Shown here piece after piece: positions 36,292 to 47,865 of a DNA stretch of 64,000 bases. Origin of the DNA: Coriolopsis trogii (Eukaryota; Basidiomycota; Agaricomycetes; Polyporales; Polyporaceae); contig JAHYIO010000001.1 of NCBI GenBank assembly GCA_020543525.1, positions 2,852,001-2,916,000 on the forward strand, written 5' to 3'. The notes below the pieces were generated by a model. The model saw only the letters and a list, made by a program, of their open reading frames with translations, made no database searches and was not told the origin of the DNA. How positions within the stretch are numbered: the stretch's first letter is position 1; every line of letters begins with the position of its first letter. The translations under genes and the position numbers were made by a program.

Positions 36292-39200
36292 TCACGACTC
36301 CTCTCTCGCCCTCCGCGCAATCTCGTCAAACTCGAAACCCAACGCCCGCATAAAGCTCAGCTCCTCTTCGTGTTCCAATCTCCCCACATCATCGTCATCT
36401 CCGTAGTCGGAACCAGACATGTCGAACGACAAGCTGAGACTTGGGCTGAAGCGCAGCGTCTTCGTGATCGGGGTGTTTGGGCAATCCCCGACGAGTTGAG
36501 ACATCGTGCTGGTGCCCTCCAGTCTTGCCGCAGTGTCGCGGATATGACGGTTGTACGAACCAGATGTCGACGGTTCGCTGGCGTCCAGGTAGTACTCTCT
36601 CTCCGTGCCTGACCCAAAGCTGAAGGTCGCGCTCGAATAGTCGGCTGTCCGAGCGAAGCTCATGCTGTCGAGATCCGACTCCGGTCGGGGGGAAAACCGT
36701 CCAGAGGTCAGGAAGTTCTCATCTTGGCCTGTAGGCTCCAATGCATCAAAGTAAACCGTCTCTCCTCCAGAGCTAGCGACCGAAGACACAAAGCTCGACC
36801 GTTGTGCAGTCGTACTTATCGTCGGCAAGGGGGAAAGATCGCGTTCGAAGGGTGGCGTGACTAAATCGAACTGCACAGACTCGTGGGTGATTGTCGTCTT
36901 CGTGTCACCCCGAGGTCGGCGACGACTGATTCGCATCACCTTCTTGGTGCTGGTAGATGCTACATCGTCCAAGGCATGTCCGCCGAGGGGCACGAGCGAG
37001 CGAGTTGAGCGTCTTGCCATCATGGACGACAGAGAGAAGCGGCGTGATCGTTTATCCTTTGGAGTAGAAGTGATGGCCTCTGCATAGGAAGGCACGAGAG
37101 GTTGAGATGGGGCGGTACGAGTTCTCGACCGTGCGGACGGCCTCTCGTTCATTCCAGCAGTCTCAGCCTGATAGTGGACGTTAGGAAGCTCGCGGCCCCA
37201 AATTCGTTCTCGCGATGGCATCGACTGGAGGTCTGGCTGCACCTCCGCTGCGGCAGATGTGGCAGGGCCGTCTGGGCCAACAATGACGTAGTCGTCAGAC
37301 CTAGGTTGGAACGTCGAGGTAGGCAAAGGTGGAGGAGGTACGACGGTGGTTCGGAAGGATGCCTTTCTTGACTTGCTGAGGGCTGACGACAACGAGAACC
37401 GCCGAGCCTTCTTCTCGTTTGCTGACTTCTCTTCAGGTGCTTGTGGGGCTGTCTGCGTCCGTTCCCGTCGTGGTCTGGGTGTCTGGGGAGATGACGGGTT
37501 GTGGTCAGGCTCTTTGGCTGCCGATGCCTTGTCCTCCGGAAGTCGAGTTGATGGAGGCTCAGCGACAACGTCATGGTGAGTAGAAGAAGTTGGACCGAAG
37601 GCGAGAGGTTGAGCGCGCTCCAACGACGAAAGAAACATAGGAAGCGGCAGGGATCGACGATGATTACGCATGATCTTTGCCCGTGGACTGGGCAGGGGTA
37701 TGGGATGTTCCTGCGAGTATTGTGAGCATCGCAATACTTGGAAAATCAAGTGAGGGTTCTCACAGATTCGTACTCGACATTGGTGACCGCCGTCGTCGTA
37801 GTCATCATACCATACTCAGGGTTAGTCACATCGCCATTACCCTTGGTGACCGTATCTCCCCTGCCCTTAAACATGCCACGGATACGTACTCCCAACTTCC
37901 GTACCTTGTCCAATACGGGTTTTCTGGCATTGCTAGCGCGTCTTCCACTAACCTCTCCGTCGCCTACATGTACCCTACTGCTGATGGTACGGACCGGTTG
38001 AACGCGAGAGGGCTGCCACGCTATGGGCGCAGGCGCGGAGAGACGGCGGACACGGTTAAGATCATTGTGCTCTGCTGAGAGCCCGCCATGAACTGATGCA
38101 TCGCAGTCCAGCCGGAATGTCCCTGGATGAGTGTCCTGGGCCCGATGACCTAACGAGGCCTCCGTTGTCCCCGAAGGTTGTCTTCGCACACTATGAAACG
38201 GTGTGTCGATCGGGATGGCATCAGCACTCATCGCAGGCATCGCAGAGTGCATGGAGGGCGGAATAGAGAAAGAGGAACGCGAATTGGATGCTGCCACTGC
38301 TGTTGCCAGAGCAAAGGCGTCCATATCATGGGGAGGTGTAAGCGACTGTGAGGAGTTGACAGGCTCTTCCCCTGCCGAGTGCGTGATAACGGCAGGTGGA
38401 AGGACAGGGGAATCGGTGGCAGAAGAGGCATAGGACAGGGTTATCTCGGGCGACTCTCCGTTCGTTACAGGAGAAGAGACATCTGGCGGCGACAATGAGT
38501 GACCTGAGGGGGATCCTTGGGAAGGAAAATCAATTGAGAGCTCAGAGAGTGGGAGTTTGAGCGGTGGAAGGCCAGAGATGAAACTCAGAAGCGGGGGATC
38601 AAGGTGGGTCGATGGGTAAGGATGGTTCCTGGAGGTGGTCGTGAATAGTTGGGGATGGCGGGCGTGCGCGCCATGCATTCGAGGGAGTGACGTCTTGTGG
38701 TAACGAGTGGAGGACGAAGGAGAGTTGCTCGGCAATCCGAAATGGTCTAAAAGGAGTGATTGACTGCCACAGAGCTGAGTGGGCCAGTCGGCTAGATCAG
38801 GGGTGTTGAGCTGGCTGGAAGCGGCCGATCCCTGTTGCGTGTGTCAATCAAACCACTCTCGAGTCAGGTCAACGTGCTTGCTCACTGTATGCTCTGTGAG
38901 TGGAGACATTGTCGCTTCATGCATAGCGCGCGTGTTGTGCGGACCCGAGGTTGGACTATCCGGACTCGAGTCGAGAGCCTGAGAGCGCGTAGTGCCCGCA
39001 TATGTCCACCTCCTCCGGGCTTTGCAATTGCTGTCTTGGCGCGCGCGCACCTCGATAGAGATCCCGCCATAGGAAGAGACGGAAGACACGTCCGCGTCCT
39101 GGGAATCGTCGTGGATGTCCCTAGAGGCGGTAGGCCACGCGCCGGGAAAGTAGGGGGTCGCTGACAATCTCCGTGAGGGCGGCGAAGGCATCGAGGAGAG

Positions 39201-39390
39201 CGGAAGAAGATGGGGGGAGGAGGGAGAGAGAGGAACTGACAGAGGATATCGCACCGCGGTTGGAGAAGACGTGCGGCTCCGGTGTGGACTTGCCTCGACG
39301 AGCGAACTTCGTCGATCCCTCGCCGGACCTGCATGTGAAAGACCGAGGCCTGTCAGAGATAATGACGGGTGTTCTCTTTGCAGCGAACAT
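36292..39390 (-). CDS. Uncharacterised 974-residue Ser-rich protein
   Basis: Four exons (39390-39166, 39098-38886, 38831-37764, 37710-36292) join three long open frames in phase, each with good splice borders, to give 974 residues. I do not recognise the family. It is largely disordered and Ser/Pro/Thr rich. Features: a basic start RPRSFTCRSGEGSTKFARR; ISSVSSSLSLLPPSSSALLD; a basic patch KLGVRIRGMFKGRG; the hydrophobic DDYVIVGPDGPA; two copies of an ARRFSLSS/SRRFSLSS motif (possible basophilic kinase sites); and an acidic helical C-terminus ELSFMRALGFEFDEIARRA. No membrane segment or signal peptide. The basic RFSLSS repeats suggest phospho-regulation (inference). The first ATG upstream of which no further open frame was found was used as start. 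Confidence 0.65.
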
Positions 39391-39530
39391 ATATGGGCCG
39401 CTGCACGCTAGATCGGGAGCGACATACAGGGGTTCGCCTTGGCTGGGCGACAGCGCCTGTGACGTTGCAGGCAGACGACGACATACGTTGGAGCAGCCAC
39501 GAGCGGATCGATTAGTCGCATGTAAGAACG

Positions 39531-39629
39531 GACATTAGCCTCGTCTATCCCGCGCTCTAAACAGACATTAGCCTCGTCTATCCCGCGCTTTGAACAGACA
39601 TTAGCCTCGTCTATCCTGCGCTCTAAACA
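39531..39629 (+). repeat. Three tandem 33-bp direct repeats
   Basis: Units at 39531-39563, 39564-39596 and 39597-39629 share the core gacattagcctcgtctatc and the ending cgcgctctaaaca. Unit 2 differs by two neighbouring bases (tt for ct, g for a) and unit 3 by one (t for c). The array lies between the stop of the aminotransferase gene (39664) and the start of the 974-residue protein gene (39390), so it could sit in the promoter of the latter. There are no spacers, so it is not a CRISPR array. Confidence 0.95.
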
Positions 39630-39663
39630 GAAGTCTAGCCACTAGAGCACCCATCGACCACCC

Positions 39664-41293
39664 TCAGAGGTCGCCCTTGACAGCCTTGCTCACGCTCTCC
39701 GAAAAGTAGTCGATGTTCTTCCCGTTCAGGCCCGCCATCGAAATGCGGCCGTCCGCCGTCATGTAGATGTGTGCCTTCTCGGCCAACGCCTTCGTCTGCG
39801 GCTGCGTCAGACCCGTGAAGCTGTCAAGCACTCAGTCACAGCGGCCCTCTCTCGACATCCCCTCGAAACGCACCTGAACATGCCAATCTGCTTCGTGATG
39901 TGCGACCACTCCCCGGGCGTGTTCAGCTTCACGAGGTTGTCGTACAGGCGGTCACGCATCTCGATGATGCGGTTCGCCATGTGCTTCACCTCAGACTCCC
40001 ACAGACCGTACAGCTCGTCGTTCCGGAGGATCGTGCTCGCGATACGCGCACCGTGAAGGGGCGGGTTCGAGTACATCGGCCGGATGACGATCTTGAGCTG
40101 ACTGTCCACGCGCGCACGCTCCTCGGGGTCCGCCGTGATCATCGAGAACGCGCCGACACGCTCGCCGTACAGACCCATGTTCTTCGCGAACGACTGCGCG
40201 AGCGCGATCTGGTGGCCTTCCGAGACGAAGTGCCTGACGGCGAACGCGTCGCGGGCGGTCGAGCCAGACGCGAAGCCCTGGTAGGCCATGTCGAAGAAGG
40301 GGAAGAGCGACTTGTCCTTGACAATGTCCGAAATCTCCTTCCACTGCTCTGGCGTGGGGTCGACTCCCGTGGGGTTGTGCGCACACGCGTGAAGGAGAAC
40401 GATCGACTTCTCCGGCATGTTCTTCGCACGGCCAGCTCGGCATGAGCAACGATTTCGTGCTTGATAGACACCGGCTCACCTTCAGATCCTCCTTCAGGCC
40501 CTCAAAGTCGAGGCCCACCGTCTTCTTGTCAAAGTACCGGTAGCCCTTCACCTCTAGGCCAGAGTCACGGAAGACGGGGGTGTGATTGCCCCACGAAGGC
40601 ACCGGCAGGTAGATCGTCTTCGAGTGCGGGTAGAACCGACCCAAGAACGCACCTCCGATGCGCAGAGCACCAGTCCCAGAAATAGACTGAGTCACAGCGA
40701 CCTGGGTGAGAGGCACCCTCCCTTCAGCATCCTGCCACCTCACAAGAGTGCACCACGAAGCTACGCACTCGGTTCTCCTTCAGAGGGACACTGTCCGCGC
40801 CATAGGCGAGCTTGGCCGCCGCCTGAGTAAAGTCGGCGAGACCAGTGATGGGGAGGTACTCCTTGTCCGGGTTCTGCTGGACGAGGATCTCCTCCGCCTT
40901 CTTGACCGCGTTCAGCACATACGGCTTGCCGTTCTCATCGCGGTAAGCCCCGACACCAAGGTTGATCTTGCGGGAGTCCTTGTCCGCCTTGAACGCCTCA
41001 GTGACACCTGTTACACGGGCGGATTGCCTCCGTCAGAACGCGTCCGAGGGTCTCGTGGACAGCACAATTATAGGGAATGTAGGCACGAGCATGGAGGTCG
41101 CTCTTCTCGCGCATAGAATGCCATAGACTCGAGTGCTTCCGAGGGATTCCCGCAGGACGGAATGGGAGAACCGCCACGTACCAAGAATGGGGTCCGGGGG
41201 ACCAGCCGGGACCGCAGACCAGATGGACAACGAGCCCGCATAGCGGACATGCCTGGGTGCAGCGCGAGCGAGAGGGCGGGCAATGGCCTGCAT
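39664..41293 (-). CDS. AAT1: Mitochondrial aspartate aminotransferase
   Basis: PLP enzyme interconverting aspartate and 2-oxoglutarate with oxaloacetate and glutamate; part of the malate-aspartate shuttle. Five exons (41293-41182, 41007-40769, 40701-40480, 40421-39874, 39820-39664) give 425 residues. A cleavable presequence ([20 protein letters not shown]) precedes [15 protein letters not shown]. The active-site lysine is Lys271 in [35 protein letters not shown] and [12 protein letters not shown] form the cofactor pocket, and [15 protein letters not shown] carries substrate-binding residues. Ends [17 protein letters not shown] lies at 41357-41362, 64 nt before the ATG. Gene symbol by analogy with the yeast mitochondrial enzyme. 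Confidence 0.95.
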
Positions 41294-41608
41294 TTTGGAG
41301 GTTCGCGAATATGGAAACAGGGATGAAAGAAAGCAAGAAAGAGGATGATGAGGTGGTATATACGCTCGGCGGGCAAAGTCTGGAGGTGGTCTCTACCCCC
41401 GACGGTCCGGTTTCGCACGGCGTTAGAACGGCCGGAGCGACCCGGCTCGTTCTAGAGGCCATGCCATAAACCCTAACCTGATGCCAACGGGCGCCTAGAT
41501 CAGATAGTGTGTAAACTGGTGGTGAGTCTGCTCGACTCAGTCTCGAGCGCTGCTTGCTTCATAAAAACCCTTGAGCACGCCGTCAGAGTCAGACAACGTA
41601 TCTACGAC
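41294..41608. promoter_or_regulatory. Bidirectional promoter, aspartate aminotransferase / aspartyl-tRNA synthetase
   Basis: 315 nt separate the divergent ATGs of two aspartate-using enzymes. A palindromic TATATA at 41357-41362 suits the minus-strand gene. Near 41561 a cttcataaaaaccc could serve the plus strand. No other gene is seen. Confidence 0.5.
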
Positions 41609-43673
41609 ATGGCAGACCCGGAGGCTACCCAAGCTACGGCGCAACCACCCACTGTACCACAGTACGTCGCGCGATCACGCACTGGCGCCGCATATATCGC
41701 TTAATGTCCTTCGTCTAGACTCGCTACGGAGGGCGCAGACGCACCCAAGGTTCCGTCCAAGAGCGAGCTGAAGAAGCGCGCCAAGGAGGAGGAGAAAGCA
41801 CGCAAGGCCGCAGAGAAGGCCGCAAAGCAGGCGGAGCTCGAAGCACAAAAGGCTGCAGCAGATGTGGTGAGTCCAATTCAGACAACGTCTGAGACTGACC
41901 ACGATACTGACGTTAGGATCTGTGGATGCGACCTAGGACTACGCGACTGCGTTCTATGGCAAGCTCCCTTTGAACCAGTCCCAAGCCCGTCCGAGGCGCA
42001 CCCGCGTCCAGATCGCGGCTCTGACCCCAGAGATGGACGGCCAGACGGTCCTCCTCCGTGCGCGTGTGCAGACGTCGCGTGCGCAGGGCAGCAAGATGGT
42101 CTTCCTCAATCTCCGCCAGCGCACCGACTCCATCCAGGCGCTGCTGACGGTCGCGCCGGAGAAGGTCAGCAAGCAAATGGCCAAGTGGGCAGCAGGCCTC
42201 CAGATCGAGAGCATTGTGCTTGCGGAGGGTATCGTTAAGAAGGCGCCGGAGCCCATCAAGAGTGCAACGGTCCAGGATGTCGAGCTTCATCTAACTCAGG
42301 TGAGCAACGGCTCGAGTCGATCTCTGTACAGTGTTTGACAACCGATCCAGCTACATCTCATCTCCGGTTTGGAGACGGTCCTCCCCTTCACGGTCGACGA
42401 TGCCAACCGCCCTGAGCCGCCAGAGACTGAGGCAGAGGACGTCCAGTTCAAGCGCGTCCTCCTGGACACACGTCTCAACAACCGCGTTGTCGATCTCAGG
42501 GTAAGTGCCCTCGTCCGCACACATTGCATGTCTGTTCAGCAGTAGTTTGCAGACACAAACGAATCAAGCTGTCTTCAGGCTGCAGCATGGAATTGGCCAT
42601 CTCTTCAGAGAATTCCTCGACGGCCAGGGCTTCACGGAGATCCACAGCCCCAAACTTCAGGGCGCCGCGACAGAGTCCGGCGCATCGGTGTTTGCGGTCA
42701 GCTACTTCAAGGGTGCGTGCCATTGCGTTGTACGCCACCAGATTGTCCAATCTCATTCCACACCCACAGGCAAGGCCTTCCTCGCTCAGTCGCCACAGCT
42801 CGCCAAACAGATGGCTATCGCTGCTGACTTTGAGCGTGTGTACGAGATTGGACCCGTGTTTCGTGCTGAGGACTCCAACACCCACCGGCATATGACCGAG
42901 TTCATCGGTCTGGATCTCGAAATGACCATCGAGGAACACTACCACGAGGTGATGGAGCTCCTCGACGGACTCTTCCTGCACATGTTCCGTGGCCTCAGGC
43001 AGAAGTACTCGAAGGAGATTGATGCCGTGCGGAAACAATTCCCTGCGGACGAGTTCAAGTGGCGGGAGGGCCCTGAGGGCACGCTCAAGCTCTCGTTTAG
43101 GGAAGCGGTCGACCTCCTCGTTGAGGATGGGGTTCCCCGAGAGGACCTTGATGACATCGAGTAAGTGTTCTCGTCCATGCAATGTTCAATGAATGCCGAC
43201 ATTTCATGCACAGCACGGCGAACGAGAAGCGTCTTGGACGGATCGTCCGTGCCAAGTACGACACTGACTACTATATCATTGATAAGTTCCCTATGGCCCT
43301 CCGTCCCTTCTACACGATGCCTGACCCCGAAGACCCAGTAAGTTTCACGTTGCACAGACCTGATAAGTTCCATTCATCATTGCCTTCTCTTTCCCAGACA
43401 CTCTCAAACTCGTACGACTTCTTCATGCGTGGGGAGGAGATCCTCTCGGGGGCGCAGCGTGTCCACGACCCGAAACTGCTCGAGGAGGGGATGCGGAGCA
43501 AGGGCATCGACCCGGCCTCGATGAGCTATTACCTCGACGCGTTCAAGCTCGGCTGCCCACCGCACGGTGGAGGAGGTATCGGGCTGGAGCGTGTGCTGAT
43601 GCTCTTCCTCAAGCTGAACAACATCCGCCGCGCGTCGCTGTTCCCCAGAGACCCCAAGCGACTAGAACCCTAG
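41609..43673 (+). CDS. DPS1: Cytosolic aspartyl-tRNA synthetase
   Basis: Class II synthetase charging tRNA-Asp. Eight exons (41609-41661, 41719-41866, 41937-42299, 42351-42500, 42553-42712, 42770-43160, 43214-43337, 43398-43673) give 554 residues. The N-terminal extension is Lys/Ala rich ([19 protein letters not shown]), as in fungal AspRS, and binds tRNA. The OB-fold anticodon domain has [20 protein letters not shown]. Class II motif 2 is [19 protein letters not shown], and motif 3 ends [15 protein letters not shown]. The C-terminus [15 protein letters not shown] is characteristic of the eukaryotic cytosolic enzyme. Exon phases all agree. Confidence 0.96.
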
Positions 43674-44073
43674 ACGGCTCGGGGCGACCCCACGCCGTCG
43701 GGGGTGCGAGTGGAAGGGGAAAGTGCAGGGGAGGGCTGGAGTGGGTGTGAAGATCGGGCGCAGTGACGGTGCCGACAAGCAGTGTATCATGCGTGTTGTA
43801 ACAGTTCCAGAGTATAGACACAACGTTCTTCGCTTCTGTCACACGGCGTGCTTGCTGGACGTGGAGCTCGAGGCGGACGCTGCTTCCATTCGTGGCGACG
43901 CTGACAATGTGAACGGTCGCCCCAGTCGAGCTCGATGTCCCTGTCAGCCACGCCCCGTCCCCCCGGGCGTGTGCCAGACACACTCATCCCGAACAACCAC
44001 CACCGCTCCCGCGGCCGTCCCCAGGCTCTCGCGCGAACCGTACCCCAGCGACACCCACCCAGCCGAGCGAGCG
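43674..44073. other. Intergenic, no gene seen
   Basis: 400 nt between two plus-strand genes. The frame upstream of 44074 is open back to 43723, but its residues show no conservation that I can judge, so the later ATG was chosen for the next gene. Confidence 0.35.
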
Positions 44074-44853
44074 ATGTGGATCCACTCGAAGCCCTCGTTC
44101 AACACCACATCGACCTCGACCTCGACATCCACCGTCGCCTCCACCACCACCGCTCGCCCCAAGAACGTGATCCTCGCCGCCGTCGCTCCGCTTGCATCCA
44201 CATCGTCTCAGTGTTCGCCATCAGATCCCAGCCTATCCTCGTCCTGTAACGACACCCCGAGCTCCAGCCAGATCTCTAGCCCGAGCCCAATCCCGAACAC
44301 ACTCGGAGGACCCGGGCCCGCCCTCGTCCCCGTCGCCGACTCCACCCACAACTCCCCACTCACCTTCGGAGCGGACCCCGCGCCCGCGCCCGCGTCCAGC
44401 GAGCCGCAGCCAGTACCCGAGGAGGCGCTCGCAACCGACATCCAGCACTTTGGCAAGCGCAACTTTGTCGGCCTCCTCGTCCTCGGCCTCCTTGCGTTCC
44501 TCGGACTCGCGCTCTGGCTCACCTTTGGCGCGTGGCCGCGCAGGACCGCCAAGACGCTCCGCGCGAAGCTCCGCCGGGCCAGGGGCGGGGAGGCATCCAC
44601 ATCGGGCATGGGGGCCGGTATCTCGAGCTCGAGCTTGAGGAGGGCACCTTGTCCTGAGACGGACTCGGACGCTGTCTCTGCCTCTGACTCGGACGGGACC
44701 CAGTACAGCGAGAAGGTCCGTTCTGGCATTGGCGGCGGGTGCAGCACGCCGAGCCCGTCAAACTCGGTCGAAGTGGAGGGGTTGGGGAAGGGACTACAGG
44801 GCAAGGAGCTCGAGGCCCAGGAGCGGACGCTGCCGCGGGTACGCTTCGCATGA
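44074..44853 (+). CDS. Small single-pass membrane protein, function unknown
   Basis: A single exon of 259 residues. Residues 1 to about 140 are Ser/Thr/Pro rich (runs of TSTSTSTS and PAPAPASSEPQPVP), suited to an O-glycosylated outer segment. One strongly hydrophobic segment follows (NFVGLLVLGLLAFLGLALWL), then a basic patch RRTAKTLRAKLRRARGG and a Ser/Asp-rich tail ending RTLPRVRFA. There is no clear signal peptide at this start; an upstream start at 43723 would add about 117 residues. I do not recognise the family. It may be a cell-wall or stress-sensor-like protein, but this is only topology. Confidence 0.55.
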   Translation: MWIHSKPSFNTTSTSTSTSTVASTTTARPKNVILAAVAPLASTSSQCSPSDPSLSSSCNDTPSSSQISSPSPIPNTLGGPGPALVPVADSTHNSPLTFGADPAPAPASSEPQPVPEEALATDIQHFGKRNFVGLLVLGLLAFLGLALWLTFGAWPRRTAKTLRAKLRRARGGEASTSGMGAGISSSSLRRAPCPETDSDAVSASDSDGTQYSEKVRSGIGGGCSTPSPSNSVEVEGLGKGLQGKELEAQERTLPRVRFA

Positions 44854-45428
44854 CCCGGCTGCATCGTTTACTGTTGGATCCGTCACGACTCGGACGACTG
44901 TTGCACGCTGCCATACATTATGAACTACCTTGTGATACCCTTCCTGTTACGACCATCTCTTGTGTACCAGCATCGATGGTTGAGCGAATTGGCACACGTG
45001 ATGCGTGAAGAGCAAAAAGGTCTGGCGCATATATAAGTCAACGGAAAGGACTAGAAGGGTAGTGCGCGGTGCGTACGATAATAGATCCCGTTAGATGTGG
45101 TGATGTGTGCGCTTGGGTTCTACGACGAGACCTGGGGGAACAGGACAATACGTGATAGGTAACAATAACACAACAGGCCGGATGAGATGGGATGGGGTGG
45201 GGAGTGTGTGGATGAATGTAAGATGGCGATGGTGGTACTGGAATACAATGCGAGAGGTGTGCTAGATGCGGCTCGTGCTTCGACTCGAAAACTCAACAGA
45301 CAGACTGCGGAAAACGTCCATGGCTCAGCGACCTCCCTCGTAGAAATACATCCTGGATCAAGCATGACGAACCCGAGATAGACACCAGCCTCCTCGTATC
45401 TGATCTCCTGCAACTCCTCTCGACCGCT
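44854..45428. other. Intergenic, convergent 3' ends
   Basis: 575 nt between the convergent membrane-protein and SPRY-protein genes. Contains GT-rich, poly(A)-signal-like stretches but no gene that I can support. Confidence 0.4.
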
Positions 45429-47446
45429 CTAAGTCCGGCGGTCGCGCCGACTCCGATGCCTGTCAGAGCGCGAGGGGTTCCCGGTCCCGATAACATTGGG
45501 CGGGAGAGATCCCCTCTCTAGTGCAGCCGCAATCACCTCAGCAGGGAGGTCTATGTGCGCACCATCGGGGTATGCGTACGCGTCCAAGGGCGAGTACGCG
45601 GGAGGCTCGACGTTGAGCGCGTCCAACTGCGCCGCCGAACTAACAGAAGGATAAGCACTGGGGCCGGAGGCAGAAGAAGAATTCGGGGGAGCTAACGCCT
45701 GCAGATGGATGTCCCGTGGTCCAGGCGTGGGGAGGTCGGTCGCGACGGGCGACTCTGGTGGAGGATGTACCTGGACGGCGAGGTCTGCTCCCGTCACCGA
45801 AGAGCGGGAACCGGTGCGCGCATGAGTGATTGTGAACGGCTGGGGTCGGGGAATATTGAACTGGTTCGCACCTGCGCCCGCACGATCGCGGGAGTGCGAC
45901 CGAGAGGAGCCGGCCGCAGATGACCCGTCGTCGTCTGTTTGGGGAGCGCCATCCCTTGTCGTCGGAGAAGGAGGCAAGTTAGCATTGGCTGGGGTGTGGA
46001 AGGGCAGGTCAGTTGGGGAGATGTACCTCCGGGATGTCGAAGGACCTGCGCCGCTCGGAGAGTCGGGTTCCTCCTCAATCGGAGTGATTGGTGGCGGAGG
46101 CGTCGGGGGAGGTGAGGGTGATGTCAAGGGACTTCCCCGGAGGGGCGAGGACTCAACAGGAGCCGACGCAGAGAGACCGGATCGGGGTCTCCTTGAGCGG
46201 TGCGAACGTCGAGAACGAGTAGAAGCGCCTGCAGGGCTAGCTGGAGTCCCAATACCGTTCTGAATCGGAGTGATGTCCCCGCCTGCAGCAAGGAGGATAC
46301 TGCCGACTTCGCTGCCGTATGCAGGTGGGGGCGCAAGGGTGCCCACACTTGGTGCAAGACCCCAGCGCTTTACGTTGGCTTCAATAAAGACGAAGCCCGA
46401 CTGGCCAAGGTTGATGTGGATGCTACAAGGGCCATCCGCACCAACGGTAGGGAAGAGATTCCAGTTGGTCATCCCCGTATACGCGTCCTCCATTTTGCGT
46501 CCGTTCTTGGTGAAGAACACCGTACCCGACCGAGGGCGGTAGCCAACACCGAGCACATCACCCTCCTTGAGAGAAGTTCCGCATGCAGTTGCGGTAAAAG
46601 GGAAGTTGTGTGACTTGTCGCCATTCGAATGATATGCAACTGAGTGGCGACAAAGACCGGGGAGACGAAACGATGGGTAGGGCTTAGTGGCTAAGCCGAT
46701 AGCAACGTTGGTCGTCTCCGGAAGGTCGAACATCTTCGCCTCCCAGTAGTAAACTTCATTGAGCTTGGGAAGCGGGAGGTTGGACTGTACTGATGAGGCT
46801 GACGCAGGATCGGGCAAGAAGGTAAGCTCTGTACGAGCGTGTACCAACAAAGACGAGAGAGCTTCAAAGTCAGGCTCAAACGACCATGCTGATACGCCCT
46901 TCTCCTGGATGGACAAGAATTGGGAAAGGGTGATATCGGTCGGCATGGAGTTGGGCGGGTATTGCGTTTGATACTCTGACATTGGCATGTGAGCATCGAA
47001 ATCGTGGGAGGCCGAATAAATGTATACTCACCCTTGGCGCGTAGGTAAGCCCGCCGTTCCGGTTCGCTGACGGTCTCCATCCATCGGGATTCGACGCCGT
47101 CAAAGCCACCCTCTCCTTCGATAAGGTCCTCACGACTCATGTCGATAGGGCCGTCGCTGTCGCGGAGCATAATACCGCGCCGTCTGCGGAGGAGGATGAC
47201 GCATACTAGGAAGAGCAGGAGAAGGAAGAGGAAAGTGGAGAGCACAATGAGCATGGGGAGGATGATGTAGAAAGCATCTCGAGATCCAGGGTGAGGTCTC
47301 TGCTGTCGGTCATCGTTCTCGACGGCGAGAGAGGCGAGGGGGGTCGCGAACGAATCGTGCAGAGCGTCGAAGCCGGCTGACAGAGATTGTGTTACCTGAT
47401 CCCAGTCGGCATAGATGTGGGCGGCGCGACCCGGGGGTGGGGTCAT
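45429..47446 (-). CDS. SSH4/EAR1-like SPRY-domain membrane adaptor
   Basis: Ssh4/Ear1 are vacuolar/endosomal membrane adaptors that recruit the Rsp5 (Nedd4) ubiquitin ligase to cargo transporters. Two exons (47446-47032, 46975-45429) give 653 residues. One transmembrane segment is near residues 58-86 (FYIILPMLIVLSTFLFLLLL) and is followed by RRRR. After the splice comes the family signature TQYPPNSMPTDITLSQFLSI. Next are the SPRY domain with YYWEAKMFDLPETTNVAIGL and DVLGVGYRPRSGTVFFTKNG. Two PY-type motifs that could bind Rsp5 WW domains are PPPAYGS and EPPAYSP. The long C-terminal tail is Ser/Pro rich and disordered. Confidence 0.9.
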
Positions 47447-47865
47447 GGCCTAGCAACGAAAGCAAAGACAGGACAACAAGGAGCAGACGAAGAGAGAGGC
47501 AGGAAGAGAAGAGAGGAGAGGGAAGGAGGAGGAGGAGGAGACGAGGTGTGGACGAACGAACAAGAGCTGGTGGGAAGCGACACGCGAACGGACTGAGCCA
47601 GGACTGAGCGATGCAATGACGGAGGCGCGTCGGCCAGCACCGCCCGCCCAGCCGCCCTCCCAGCCAGCCTCCCCGGGAGCGCCGCAGGGACCCGGAGGAG
47701 CCCGGAGGAGAGGGCCGGGGCTGACGTAAGCGGGGTAGATGGCTGGAGGCGTGGATGGGACATGGTGGGAGTCGGAGACGCAGCGGTGGTGGCCAAAGCC
47801 TCTCCAGTCTCCTTCCCGCTTGCTTCCCCAATCGCTGCACTCCTCCGTATGGCGACGCGTCCCTC
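47447..47865. promoter_or_regulatory. Divergent promoter region, SSH4-like / SNF4
   Basis: 419 nt between divergent genes. Positions about 47485-47550 form a purine-rich GA tract on the plus strand, i.e. a CT-rich leader for the minus-strand gene. No gene seen. Confidence 0.4.

Noticed and set aside
39531..39629. CRISPR-like array
   Set aside because: The three repeats abut without spacers, and the genome is eukaryotic.
44208..44864. Minus-strand frame of 218 codons over the small membrane-protein gene
   Set aside because: Low-complexity mirror of a GC-rich Ser/Pro coding region. The plus frame has a coherent topology (Ser/Thr-rich segment, one helix, basic patch); the minus frame does not.
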